The notes below the pieces were generated by a model, which worked only from the letters and a program-made list of their open reading frames with translations, was not told the DNA's origin and did not search any database. The position numbers were made by a program, and so were the translations under genes. From an uncultured bacterium (GTDB taxonomy: Bacteria > Planctomycetota > Phycisphaerae > Phycisphaerales > SM1A02), in assembly GCA_903831295.1 (NCBI GenBank), contig CAIKXA010000075.1:1-48430 (forward strand): a stretch of DNA of 48,430 nucleotides. The letters run 5' to 3'. Positions 34,437-42,625 of the stretch are shown piece after piece. The stretch's first letter is position 1. The number at the start of each line of letters is the position of its first letter.

Positions 34437-35822
34437 ATGGACTCTCGAAGCACATTTGAATGGCGCAATGTATATAGTTGCGTGTTCAGCAACGAGCGCA
34501 CCGTGACAGATCCAAAACCTATCCCAAATAATCCTGACGCCTTGGGTCAACCTCGCGGAGCCAACGACACTCGCTCGCCTGGTGATAGCGCCGCGGGTAG
34601 ATCAAGTGGCGACACCATTGTGGGACGAGTTGTTGTGGAGCGCGGTCTGGCCACCAGCGACGAGGTGGAGAAATGCCGCGAACTTTTAAAGCGCCTTCCG
34701 CCTGGCAGCCGCTTGTGCGACATCCTGATTCAAAAAGAAGTCATTACGCGCAGGCAATACGCGCGCGTGCAGCGTGAGTTGGAAAGCGAGCGTCCCACTC
34801 AAGCTATTCCCGGCTATCAAATGATGAAAAAATTGGGAGCCGGCGCCATGGCTGCCGTCTTCCTTGCCAAGCAACTTTCGCTTGACCGCTTGGTCGCGAT
34901 TAAAATTCTTCCTCAGAAAGTTTCAAGCGATCCAAAGTTTATTGAACGCTTTTATAAGGAGGGTCGCGCTGCCGCTAAACTTAACGATCAAAATATCGTG
35001 GGCGCGCTTGACGTTGGTCAAGCCGGAGAAATCCACTACTTCGTTATGGAATACGTGGATGGCGAAAGTTTGCACGATCGAATTCTGCGCCAACGCCGCA
35101 TCAGCGAAAAAGAATCAATTCAAATTGTCATGCAAGTTGCGAAGGCGCTCAAGCACGCGCATCAGCAGGGATTTATCCACCGCGATATCAAACCCAAAAA
35201 TATAATGATCAACAAAGCGGAAGTTGTGAAGTTGGCGGATCTTGGTCTTGCCCGCGCGCTCAGCGATCGCGAGGCGGCGGAAACCGAAGCCGGAAAAGCC
35301 TTTGGAACTCCGTATTACATCAGTCCCGAACAGGCCAAAGGCAAGGCGGATATTGGTCCATCCGCGGATATTTACGGGCTTGGCGCGACGTTCTATCACA
35401 TGGTCACTGGCAAGGTTCCATTTGAGGGCAAGAACCCCACGGAGGTCATGCAGAAACAAATTCGCGAGCCGCTTGTGCCGCCGGATCATGTGGTTGCCGA
35501 ACTCTCCAATGGCGTCGCTTTGATTATTGAAATGATGATGGAAAAGAATCCAAAGGATCGCTATCAAAACGCATCGCAACTTCTGGAGGATCTAGAAGTT
35601 GTCCGAGATGGGCACGATCCAATCCACGCGCGTTCCACACATTCGCTTGCATCCTCGCTGGAGAAATCATCAGCCGAAAATGAAACCACTCCAACAGAAT
35701 TAAGACAACTTCAAGGTTCTTCTGGCGGAATCTCTTGGAAGTTTCTGCTCTTAGGCGGACTGCTTGTGGCCAGCGTCATTGTGAACCTGGCGCTTTTGCT
35801 GTTGCGCTCTCGCAACGGCTGA
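34437..35822 (+). CDS. Membrane Ser/Thr protein kinase with MshEN-like N-terminal region
   Basis: This is a Hanks-type kinase. The catalytic domain spans about residues 125-395: Gly-rich loop LGAGAMAAV, ATP Lys in VAIKIL, catalytic HRDIKPKN, DLG in place of DFG (KLADLGLAR), and GTPYYISPEQ. A membrane segment near the end (FLLLGGLLVASVIVNLALLLL) places the kinase in the cytoplasm with almost no external part. Before the kinase, residues about 60-122 contain two copies of a helix-turn pattern (VGRVVVERGLATSDEVEKC and LCDILIQKEVITRRQYARV). It resembles MshEN domains, which bind cyclic di-GMP in secretion ATPases. The start is uncertain: ATG 34437 or GTG 34503 (VTDPKP), the latter with TATAGT 25-30 nt upstream. 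Confidence 0.9.
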   Translation: MDSRSTFEWRNVYSCVFSNERTVTDPKPIPNNPDALGQPRGANDTRSPGDSAAGRSSGDTIVGRVVVERGLATSDEVEKCRELLKRLPPGSRLCDILIQKEVITRRQYARVQRELESERPTQAIPGYQMMKKLGAGAMAAVFLAKQLSLDRLVAIKILPQKVSSDPKFIERFYKEGRAAAKLNDQNIVGALDVGQAGEIHYFVMEYVDGESLHDRILRQRRISEKESIQIVMQVAKALKHAHQQGFIHRDIKPKNIMINKAEVVKLADLGLARALSDREAAETEAGKAFGTPYYISPEQAKGKADIGPSADIYGLGATFYHMVTGKVPFEGKNPTEVMQKQIREPLVPPDHVVAELSNGVALIIEMMMEKNPKDRYQNASQLLEDLEVVRDGHDPIHARSTHSLASSLEKSSAENETTPTELRQLQGSSGGISWKFLLLGGLLVASVIVNLALLLLRSRNG

Positions 35823-35849
35823 GCAACAGTCGCGCCGTTACGAGAGCGC
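35804..35849. terminator. Long hairpin at the kinase/ridA convergent junction
   Basis: GCGCTCTCGCAACGGC (35804-35819) and GCCGTTACGAGAGCGC (35834-35849) form 16 pairs with one C-A mismatch around a 14-nt loop. It covers the last kinase codons and the gap before the ridA stop, without a T-run. It may be a bidirectional terminator or mRNA-end stabiliser. Confidence 0.65.
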
Positions 35850-35855
35850 CACTAT

Positions 35856-36323
35856 TCAAGAAACAATTTCGGCAAGCAACTCCACTTCAACACTTGCGCC
35901 AAGTGGTAGCGCGATGTTTCCAACCGCGGCGCGCGCATGCCGCCCCGCTTCGCCAAAAATTTGCTGCAACAATTCACTCGCGCCGTTGGCCACTTTTGGT
36001 TGCTCGGTGAATCCCGCGTCGCTGCACACAAAAACGCCCACGCGCACAATTTTTCGAACTCGATCCAATCCGCCCGCCGCATCCGCCAATACCGCAAGCC
36101 CATTCAGAACCGCCTGCCGAGCCGCCGACGACGCGGCCTCGATGGATGTCGCCGATGGAACTGAACCAATTGCGATCAACTTTCCATCTTGAAACGGAAG
36201 CTGCCCGCTGACATAAACCAAGTTTCCAGTTCTTACAAACGGAATGTAAGCCGCGACGGGCTTGGGGGCCGGTGGCAAGGAAAGTCCAAGAACCTTCAAA
36301 CGATCTGTGGGAGTTTCATTCAT
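35856..36323 (-). CDS. RidA/YjgF-family protein
   Basis: RidA proteins hydrolyse reactive enamine/imine intermediates, but this longer subgroup (about 150 residues) is less well characterised. The 155-residue protein begins after a short lead with LGLSLPPAPKPVAAYIPFVR and GNLVYVSGQLP, the hallmark of the subgroup. It continues with GGLDRVRKIVRVGVFV, and ends with ALPLGASVEVELLAEI. The usual Arg that binds the substrate carboxylate (in xxxRxx near the C-terminus) is not obvious, as in this subgroup. The start is ATG 36323, with a promoter directly upstream. It is convergent with the kinase gene. Confidence 0.9.
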   Translation of the reverse strand: MNETPTDRLKVLGLSLPPAPKPVAAYIPFVRTGNLVYVSGQLPFQDGKLIAIGSVPSATSIEAASSAARQAVLNGLAVLADAAGGLDRVRKIVRVGVFVCSDAGFTEQPKVANGASELLQQIFGEAGRHARAAVGNIALPLGASVEVELLAEIVS

Positions 36324-36329
36324 TTTGAC

Positions 36330-36359
36330 ATATTGGCGCAACCCAGGTGGTTTCGTCAA
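36330..36359 (-). promoter_or_regulatory. Promoter of ridA, leaderless geometry
   Basis: TTGACG (36354-36359), an 18-nt spacer and CAATAT (36330-36335) are followed by GTCAAA and the ATG at 36323. The -10 is a weak match to consensus, but the 6-nt gap fits the other starts in the window. Confidence 0.45.
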
Positions 36360-36720
36360 CGAACAGAATCTTGACAAGATATTTTTTTCTTCTTGACCAT
36401 TCAGTTTCCTTTGGTACTTTACTTACTGACTGCCACGTGCACATACCCGCGTTCGGAAATCTCCGAAAGCAAATTGCACTCATTTGGTTGGGAAACCAAC
36501 CGTTCATCGGCCCGCGGCAGCCGACATCCCGAGTGGAAAAGCAATACCAAGATCAATTCTTGGCGTACTTGTTGGGATTCCCCGCAATACGTCAACAAAT
36601 TGATCACAGATCACCAAGAGCAATTTATTGCGCTTGGCTGAATCCAAGTCGGTATTGCCCCGTTCTTCGTAGTTCATTTCTATTGATGGATCGATTCATC
36701 GAACCCATGCAATAGTTTCC

Positions 36721-36742
36721 TTCTGTGACAGGCTTCACAGAA
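36721..36742. promoter_or_regulatory. Perfect CRP/FNR-type palindrome TTCTGTGA-N6-TCACAGAA
   Basis: The 8-bp arms are exact, and the core TGTGA-N6-TCACA is the CRP consensus. It lies about 100 bp before the ATG at 36841 and the ribosome site GGAG. A CRP-family regulator for the pseudopilin genes is inferred. Confidence 0.65.
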
Positions 36743-36840
36743 ATTGATTGCCGACGTTAGGCATTCATGATTGGTCGGAGCGAGTTTGCCAATCGCACTG
36801 TATTTGTTCGGATTTGAACACCCTCTTGGAGACTCTCAAC

Positions 36841-37839
36841 ATGCGCAAGAATCGTGGTTTCACCCTCATCGAGCTCTTGGTCGTTATTTCAATCATCGCT
36901 CTTCTCATTGGTCTACTTTTGCCGGCTTTGTCAAAAGCCCAGCAGAACGCCAGAGAAACGAAGGATCGAGCTCAAATTAAGCAAATCCACGCTGGAATGC
37001 TTATCGCCGCTCAGACCGACAAGAAGGGATCGCTCCCTATTCCTGGTTTGGTTGATCGCCTCCTAGGCGAGCAAGGTGTTGGCGATGAAAGCTGGGCCTA
37101 CAACAATACACGTTGCCTCTATTCGCTCATGGTTGCCAAGGAATATTTCAATCCAGATCTCATCTTTGGCCCAACGGAAATTAATCCAGTGGTGGTTGAA
37201 ATGGGAAAAGCTGGAACTCGTCCATACGATTTCACCAAGTACAACCCAGCTCAAGATGTGTATTGGGATTCTGGCCTGGGTGACAAGGTCGATGCGACCA
37301 CCATTCCAAGCAATGCCTCGTCCACAACCTATACCAAGGATGGAACTGCTCCAGGCTATTGCAACACCTCTTATGCCCACAATGCTCTTTGGGGTATTCG
37401 TCGTGACACGCAATGGAAAAATACTTCGGACTCCACCAAGCCCCTCATGGGAACTCGTGGTGTTAATCCCGCCAAGCGAACCGACAAGGATTACTACACC
37501 AAGAATTACGCCACGCAGTTGATTGGTCCAAAGCAGGAATGGAACGGAAACATTTGCTTCGCCGACAATCACATCGATGGCGTGGTGAGTTTCAAACCAG
37601 AAGGCGTGACGTACGAATGTGGCGGAGCCAGCGCCAAGCGTGATGATATTTTTGACGCTGACTTTCCAACAAGCGGCACTTCAGTGTCAGCCACCAAGTG
37701 CAATAAGCGCGGTGGAATTGATGGAACCACGCTTCTACCACAATCGGCTGGCGATACTTGGCTGGGAGTTTTCCCAAACAAGACCACCCAACTTTTGTAC
37801 GGTGCGCCAGCTTGGGATCCAAGAAACGACGGTCTTTGA
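36841..37839 (+). CDS. Type II pseudopilin-like protein (planctomycete prepilin family), copy 1
   Basis: The 332-residue protein has a type III signal/prepilin N-terminus ([20 protein letters not shown]), with the Gly-Phe cleavage site and Glu at +5 of the mature form. Prepilin peptidase would cleave and methylate it. The rest is a large globular domain with the family feature FADNHIDGVVSF (an H-x-DG-like motif) near residue 245. ATG 36841 has TTGGAGACTCTCAAC upstream, fixing the start. It is far bigger than a true pilin, as usual for such planctomycete proteins, whose function is mostly unknown. It is paralogous to the next gene. Confidence 0.88.
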   Translation: MRKNRGFTLIELLVVISIIALLIGLLLPALSKAQQNARETKDRAQIKQIHAGMLIAAQTDKKGSLPIPGLVDRLLGEQGVGDESWAYNNTRCLYSLMVAKEYFNPDLIFGPTEINPVVVEMGKAGTRPYDFTKYNPAQDVYWDSGLGDKVDATTIPSNASSTTYTKDGTAPGYCNTSYAHNALWGIRRDTQWKNTSDSTKPLMGTRGVNPAKRTDKDYYTKNYATQLIGPKQEWNGNICFADNHIDGVVSFKPEGVTYECGGASAKRDDIFDADFPTSGTSVSATKCNKRGGIDGTTLLPQSAGDTWLGVFPNKTTQLLYGAPAWDPRNDGL

Positions 37840-37915
37840 GTCACTGATTGATTTACAGCGTTCTTATTTATGTGATTTCTTCAAATCTTTCCTCACAACA
37901 TTTACGAGATAAATT

Positions 37916-38899
37916 ATGAAAAAGCAAAATGGATTTACTCTGATTGAATTGCTAGTCGTCATGGCAATTATCGCGCTCTTGCTCGGACTTCTCTTGCCTG
38001 CGTTGGCCAAAGCCCGCGCAACGGCTCGACAGGTCAAGTGCGGTACGCAAGTGCAACAAATCCACAAGGCATGGGTCACCAAGGGAACAGATAGTCCCCG
38101 CGGAACATTTCCATTGCCTGGTGAGGTGAATCGAATCGGCGCGCTGCCCGGTCGAGGCAACGAGGACGAGGCGAAGAACAGCCACGCAAACTTGCACTCG
38201 CTGTGCGTTGCGCAACAATTTATTTCACCGCAGATTTTGGTCAGCCCTTCCGAGTCATCTGGAAACGTGGGTGTCTGCTCCAATTATGATTACAACAAGT
38301 ACAAGCCAGCCGAGGATATTTATTGGGACGGCGACGCGAGGAATGACTCCTCCAACACCGGTGTTGATGGCAATTTAAAGGCCGATCTCACCACGTTGAG
38401 CAGCACAAGCTACGCGGCCATGCCGTTGCTGATGAAAAATTCCACATCTAAAATTGCGTGCCGACGGGATCTTCAATGGAAGGTTGGCGCGACAAGTGGA
38501 AGTAGATTTCCGATCATCGGAAATCGTGGCGTGAAGAATGGCGCAACCAATACCGATGATTACACCAATTCTAAGACTCTGGAAATCCACGGAGCCAAGA
38601 ACGAATGGGACGGCAATGTTTGCTACAACGATGACCACGTTGTCTTCACTCGAACCTTCACTCCAGAAGGAATGGTGTGCGTCAATGGCGGTACTATTCC
38701 TCCTCCAGGTGACACTTCTTGCGGAACTACTCCTGGCACAATGGGTCTTGACAATATTTTCAAGGCCGATGGCGTGATTACGGATGGCGAGACCGACTCC
38801 TATCTTGCCATTGTGAAGAAACTTACCCCCACGGGCAGTGGCACCACAACTTCGCCATTCACCCAGACAAAGATTATTGATGATACGAATTGGGATTGA
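37916..38899 (+). CDS. Type II pseudopilin-like protein, copy 2
   Basis: The 327-residue protein repeats the layout of its neighbour: [20 protein letters not shown] at the N-terminus, then [22 protein letters not shown]. The shared later block is [13 protein letters not shown] against the neighbour's SFKPEGVTYECGG. Other aligned blocks are the Lys-Tyr-Asn/Lys-Pro-Ala region before a WDGD/WDSG and a [16 protein letters not shown] region. So the two arose by duplication but have diverged widely. The ribosome site is weak (ACGAGA about 9 nt upstream). The 76-bp gap and the single terminator after it suggest one transcript with copy 1. Confidence 0.88.
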   Translation: MKKQNGFTLIELLVVMAIIALLLGLLLPALAKARATARQVKCGTQVQQIHKAWVTKGTDSPRGTFPLPGEVNRIGALPGRGNEDEAKNSHANLHSLCVAQQFISPQILVSPSESSGNVGVCSNYDYNKYKPAEDIYWDGDARNDSSNTGVDGNLKADLTTLSSTSYAAMPLLMKNSTSKIACRRDLQWKVGATSGSRFPIIGNRGVKNGATNTDDYTNSKTLEIHGAKNEWDGNVCYNDDHVVFTRTFTPEGMVCVNGGTIPPPGDTSCGTTPGTMGLDNIFKADGVITDGETDSYLAIVKKLTPTGSGTTTSPFTQTKIIDDTNWD

Positions 38900-38929
38900 T
38901 TGGCATAGTTTCTTAAATTGATTCATTCC

Positions 38930-38967
38930 AGAAGGCCGATCGCAAGATCGGCTTTCTGCTTTTTACT
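38930..38967 (+). terminator. Rho-independent terminator after the pseudopilin pair
   Basis: AGAAGGCCGATC (38930-38941) pairs with GATCGGCTTTCT (38946-38957), with one G-T pair, around a GCAA tetraloop. GCTTTTTACTTTC follows. Confidence 0.88.
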
Positions 38968-39057
38968 TTCTGCTTCTTGCGGTTTGCGGCATGCGCCGCA
39001 ATTAGGCGCTCGGATGTGTGGCGTAAATTATTTCACACCGCTGATCCAAGCAACAAC

Positions 39058-39063
39058 TAGAAT
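39058..39063 (+). promoter_or_regulatory. -10 box TAGAAT, 6 nt before the nfeD-type gene
   Basis: TAGAAT, then CAAATT, then GTG at 39070. TTCACA at 39032-39037 is a poor -35 candidate with 20-nt spacing. Leaderless start inferred. Confidence 0.5.
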
Positions 39064-39069
39064 CAAATT

Positions 39070-40953
39070 GTGATCGCACTTTGGCTCTTGCCGCTCCTTC
39101 TATTTCAAATTCCCGCTCAGAACGCTGGTATTCCCCCCGCGCGAAAGGCGTCGGTTGTGTGCGTGCTTCCAATTCAAGGCGAAATGGATGCGCTCACAGT
39201 GTCGGGTCTCGCGCAGCGATTGGTGCAAGCAAAGAACGCTGGCGCAGACGCCATTGTGTTGCAACTGGACACGCCGGGCGGTGACTTGTTGGCCACGCTT
39301 GAGTTGTGCCGCCAAATTAAATCGGAGTATCCGGCCAATACTGTCGCATGGATTCGTCCGCGCGCGTACAGCGCCGGCGTGATCACCGCGTTGGCGTGCC
39401 GCGAAATTGTTGTCGCACCGCAATCGGTTCTTGGAGACGCGGCGCCCATTGCCGCCATACCGGTTGCCGGACTTATCTCGCTTCCCACGGCCGAGCGCGC
39501 CAAGTTGGAGGCCCCGCTTTTGTCGGAGGTCACTGATAGTTCGCGCCGCTCCGGTCATGATGAGCGCTTGGCGCGCGCGTTTGTTTGCGTGGGCGATGAA
39601 CTTTGGTTGGTGGAGGACGCCGCCCGCGGAGAACGCTATGTGGTTGATGTGAATGAATATAAAATTGTGTTTGGCAATGATCCAATTCGGCTGCGCGGCT
39701 CCACCCCCGCGCCTACGGAAGATGCGTCGATGACGCCGCCAAGTGACAGCGAAAGTGCAAGTGACAGCGAAAGGGAAAACGAAAGTGCAAGTGAAAGCGA
39801 TGCAATGACGCCGCAGCAGAGCATGCCAGATGGGCAATCAAAGAATGCCCCGGATGCTGAATACATTGGTAAAACTATTGAAAATTCTTCTTCAAGCGCG
39901 GGACAGGCCGAACAAAATAATTCTGCCGCGCCAACACCACCAGTGATTCCATTTCGAACAGACGCGCTGCGTCAACCAGCCAACACGGACAATGATTCCG
40001 CTTCCCTCATTGACCAATCACAAGCGTCAAGACAACCGCTGTTGAGCGGTGGCCAACGCAATCAATCGCTTTTGCCCAGCCGCGCTTTACTCAGCGCCGC
40101 CGATGCATCGCGCCTGAAAGTGATTTCTCAAATTGACACGGCGAATGAATTATTGACACTGCAAGCCGACGAAGCTTTGGCGCTTGGATTGGCGTGCGCC
40201 ACAATCGCCAATGAGAGCGAGCTGCAAGATTTCTTTGGCGCAAAAAAAATCTTCACCATCTCGGCGCCTTGGAGTGAGCAACTCGCGCGCACCCTCACCA
40301 GTTGGTGGGTGCGCACATTACTTGTGGCAATTCTTGTGCTGTGTTTCTTTGGCGAAATGTCCGCTCCGGGACTTGGCATGTTCGGCTTTGCGGGCGTGGC
40401 GTGCGTGGCACTATTGGCTGGCGGATCATATTTGGCGGGCTTGTCGCAGTGGTGGCCAGTCTTGTCAATCATGGCGGGATTGGTATTAATCGGCGCGGAA
40501 ATTTTATTTTTGCAGGGAACTTTTATCAGCGGCGCGCTGGGCGTGTTGGCGTTCACCGGCGGCGTCATTGGCCTATTTGTGGTGTCAGATCCAACTCCAG
40601 AATCAGGCACAAAACAAGCGTTTTTGGGCATGGCTTCGCTGGTCACCTCCGTGGGCGCGGCCGGAATTGTGGTGTGGTTGGTAGGTCCCCGATTGCACTT
40701 GATGCGACCGTGGCAGGCGGCCGTATTGCACGCGACTTTGGGCGAGACATCACATGCATCCAATGCCGCGCAACCTCTACCGTTGGCGGGAACGCTTGCA
40801 TGCGCGGCAACCGACCTGAGACCAGTTGGCAAAATTGAAATCGCCGGCGTTCGCTTTGACGCGCGCAGCGAAGGCGCGTGGATTACTTCGGGAACCAATG
40901 TTCGTATCCTTCGATCAGAAGGAAACGAACTAGTGGTGGAGCAAATCACATGA
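39070..40953 (+). CDS. NfeD1-type membrane serine protease (ClpP-class)
   Basis: The 627-residue protein belongs to the long NfeD family: a signal peptide, a ClpP/crotonase-type protease domain, membrane segments and a C-terminal OB-fold. LDTPGGDLLATLELC and RPRAYSAGVITALAC carry the expected oxyanion Gly and nucleophile Ser101. Lys145 is a plausible general base. Residues about 211-340 are a disordered insert: Ser/Glu/Asp repeat (222-244), then Gln/Asn/Ser-rich stretches. Membrane segments span about 405-540. The start is GTG at 39070 with a TAGAAT box 6 nt before it. It is coupled to the next gene by ATGA. Substrate is likely membrane-linked, by analogy with archaeal family members that cleave stomatin. 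Confidence 0.9.
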   Translation: MIALWLLPLLLFQIPAQNAGIPPARKASVVCVLPIQGEMDALTVSGLAQRLVQAKNAGADAIVLQLDTPGGDLLATLELCRQIKSEYPANTVAWIRPRAYSAGVITALACREIVVAPQSVLGDAAPIAAIPVAGLISLPTAERAKLEAPLLSEVTDSSRRSGHDERLARAFVCVGDELWLVEDAARGERYVVDVNEYKIVFGNDPIRLRGSTPAPTEDASMTPPSDSESASDSERENESASESDAMTPQQSMPDGQSKNAPDAEYIGKTIENSSSSAGQAEQNNSAAPTPPVIPFRTDALRQPANTDNDSASLIDQSQASRQPLLSGGQRNQSLLPSRALLSAADASRLKVISQIDTANELLTLQADEALALGLACATIANESELQDFFGAKKIFTISAPWSEQLARTLTSWWVRTLLVAILVLCFFGEMSAPGLGMFGFAGVACVALLAGGSYLAGLSQWWPVLSIMAGLVLIGAEILFLQGTFISGALGVLAFTGGVIGLFVVSDPTPESGTKQAFLGMASLVTSVGAAGIVVWLVGPRLHLMRPWQAAVLHATLGETSHASNAAQPLPLAGTLACAATDLRPVGKIEIAGVRFDARSEGAWITSGTNVRILRSEGNELVVEQIT

Positions 40954-41492
40954 ATTTTATTTTTATATTGGCGCAACAAGCGGCGTCTGCGCCAACGCCC
41001 GACGACTCGTGGCTCATCGCGGGGTTCGCGCTCTTTGGCGTGGCGCTGGTTTTCTTCGCGCTTGAATTTGTGGTTCCAAGCGGCGGACTCATCGCCACGC
41101 TTTGCGTGCTTGTTGTTGCCGCGGGCATATTTTGTTTCTTCATGCATTCGCCAACATGGGGACTGGCTTCGCTCACCGCCACGCTTGCGGGCGCTCCAAT
41201 TGCGATCGCTTACGGATTAAAAATTTGGTCCAACTCGCCACTGGCGCGTCGCGTTGTGTTGTCGCAAGCGATTGAAGATCCACAGAGTGCGAGCAAACAA
41301 GCCACATCACGCGTGGCCATTGGAACGCTGGGCGTGGCGGAAACAACCCTGCGCCCCATTGGTTGGATTCGCATCGCGGCCGATCGCCGTGAAGCGTTGG
41401 CCGAGGAAGGTTTCATTCAGGCTGGACAGCAAGTGCAAGTCACGGGCTTTGACGATGCGACACTGCGCGTACGTGCTGTTGAAACCGGGTGA
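40950..41492 (+). CDS. Short NfeD-family membrane protein
   Basis: The 180-residue protein lacks the protease domain and has three or so membrane segments (WLIAGFALFGVALVFFALEF, LIATLCVLVVAAGIFCFF, LTATLAGAPIAIAYGL). A C-terminal OB-fold follows, with RVAIGTLGVAETTLRPIG and the typical QVTGFDDATLRVRAVE. Short NfeD proteins partner stomatin/flotillin-type proteins. The ATG overlaps the upstream stop (ATGA), and floA follows after 100 bp. That order matches the known nfeD-floA gene pairing. Confidence 0.88.
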   Translation: MNFIFILAQQAASAPTPDDSWLIAGFALFGVALVFFALEFVVPSGGLIATLCVLVVAAGIFCFFMHSPTWGLASLTATLAGAPIAIAYGLKIWSNSPLARRVVLSQAIEDPQSASKQATSRVAIGTLGVAETTLRPIGWIRIAADRREALAEEGFIQAGQQVQVTGFDDATLRVRAVETG

Positions 41493-41580
41493 AGTTGCTC
41501 GAAGTTGCGGCGACTCTTGCGCTTGGATGTTCGTCTCTTTCAAGTCCAACGGATCAAGTCGCATGCGCATCTCACTGTGC

Positions 41581-41586
41581 TAGGAT
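41581..41586 (+). promoter_or_regulatory. -10 box TAGGAT (extended TGC-TAGGAT), 6 nt before floA
   Basis: TAGGAT is preceded by TGC, as in extended -10 promoters, and followed by TGATTC and ATG at 41593. No -35 is visible, which an extended -10 may not need. Confidence 0.5.
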
Positions 41587-41592
41587 TGATTC

Positions 41593-42612
41593 ATGCACAC
41601 CACATTGATCCTTGCGGCGGACACCTTGTATTTATTAGGCATGGTTGGATTGGGAATTCTGGCGCTGTTGGGTTTGATCATCCTGGTCATCATTAGCCAA
41701 TATCTGCAACTGTGGCTGCAAGCATTTTTGTCCGGGGCGCGCGTCAGCCTGCTTGACTTGATCATGATGCGCCTGAGAAAAGTTCCGCCAAGCGTGATTG
41801 TGTTAAACCGAATCATGGCCAAGAAGGCCGGCATTGAAGTGCCGACCAATATGCTTGAAGCGCATTACATGGCGGGTGGCCGCGTGGACCGCGTCATTCG
41901 CGCAATGATCGCGTCGGACAAGGCAAAGATTGATCTTGGTTGGGACCGTGCCACCGCGATTGATCTTGCGGGCCGCGATATTTTGGAGGCCGTGAAAACC
42001 AGCGTGGATCCAAAAGTGATCGATTGTCCGAGTCAAATCAGCGGAAAACTCACCGTGGACGCTGTGGCACAAGATGGAATTCAGTTGCGCTGCAAGGCGC
42101 GCGTGACCGTGCGCACCAATCTTGTGCGCTTGGTCGGCGGCGCAACCGAGGAAACAATTGTCGCTCGCGTTGGCGAAGGAATCATCGCAACCATTGGCGC
42201 TTCGCAAAGCCACAAGACAGTGCTTGAACAACCAGATCGAATTTCTAAAACGGTTTTGGCCAAGGGACTTGACTCTGGCACCGCGTTTGAAATTTTGTCA
42301 ATTGATATTGCGGAGATTGACGTGGGCGCGAACATTGGAGCCAATTTGCAAACCGCACAAGCCGAGGCTGACAGCAAACGCTTTCAAGCGGAGGCCGAGC
42401 AACGCCGCGCTTTGGCGGTGGCTCAAGAGGCCGAACATTTGGCGGAGGCGCAGAAAAATCGCGCGCTGGTTGTGTTGGCGGAAGCGGAAATTCCAAAGGC
42501 TATTTCAGAGGCGCTGCGCTCCGGAAATTTGGGCGTGATGGATTTGTACAAAATGAAAAATGTGCAAGCCGATACGGAAATGCGTTCTTCAATCGGCAAA
42601 TCCGGTAGTTGA
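41593..42612 (+). CDS. floA: Flotillin-like protein FloA
   Basis: It scaffolds functional membrane microdomains. The 339-residue protein matches bacterial FloA/YqfA: an N-terminal hydrophobic hairpin (about 12-36), then [20 protein letters not shown] and [20 protein letters not shown]. The SPFH-type domain continues with [20 protein letters not shown], and the C-terminal coiled coil is rich in Ala, Glu and Gln ([20 protein letters not shown]). Its place after two nfeD genes is the classic arrangement. The start is ATG 41593 without a ribosome site but with a TAGGAT box 6 nt upstream, so its own leaderless promoter is likely. Confidence 0.95.
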   Translation: MHTTLILAADTLYLLGMVGLGILALLGLIILVIISQYLQLWLQAFLSGARVSLLDLIMMRLRKVPPSVIVLNRIMAKKAGIEVPTNMLEAHYMAGGRVDRVIRAMIASDKAKIDLGWDRATAIDLAGRDILEAVKTSVDPKVIDCPSQISGKLTVDAVAQDGIQLRCKARVTVRTNLVRLVGGATEETIVARVGEGIIATIGASQSHKTVLEQPDRISKTVLAKGLDSGTAFEILSIDIAEIDVGANIGANLQTAQAEADSKRFQAEAEQRRALAVAQEAEHLAEAQKNRALVVLAEAEIPKAISEALRSGNLGVMDLYKMKNVQADTEMRSSIGKSGS

Positions 42613-42613
42613 A

Positions 42614-42619
42614 TAACTT
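42614..42619 (+). promoter_or_regulatory. TANNNT hexamer TAACTT, 6 nt before the glycosyltransferase fusion
   Basis: TAACTT, then GATCTG, then ATG at 42626. It follows the floA stop by only one base. It may be chance, since the gene could be read from the floA transcript. Confidence 0.25.
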
Positions 42620-42625
42620 GATCTG

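Larger units (their letters stand above)
36324..36840. other. 517-bp intergenic region between ridA and the pseudopilin genes
   Basis: No convincing gene is seen. It holds the ridA promoter on the minus strand (36330-36359), a perfect CRP-type palindrome (36721-36742) and the GGAG ribosome site of the first pseudopilin gene. TTGACC (36393-36398) and TACTTT (36415-36420), 16 nt apart on the plus strand, could start a small RNA or long leader; this is weak. Confidence 0.5.

Noticed and set aside
36393-36420. TTGACC-N16-TACTTT as the pseudopilin promoter
   Set aside because: It would give a leader over 400 nt with no visible structure; kept only as a remark in the intergenic entry.
39100-39837. 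245-codon minus-strand frame within the NfeD gene
   Set aside because: Shadow of the NfeD protease domain; its His/Arg-rich translation has no domain signature.
40128-41147. 339-codon minus-strand frame over the two NfeD genes
   Set aside because: Antisense to both NfeD genes; the translation is low in hydrophobic order and rich in Thr, Pro and Lys, as expected of a shadow.
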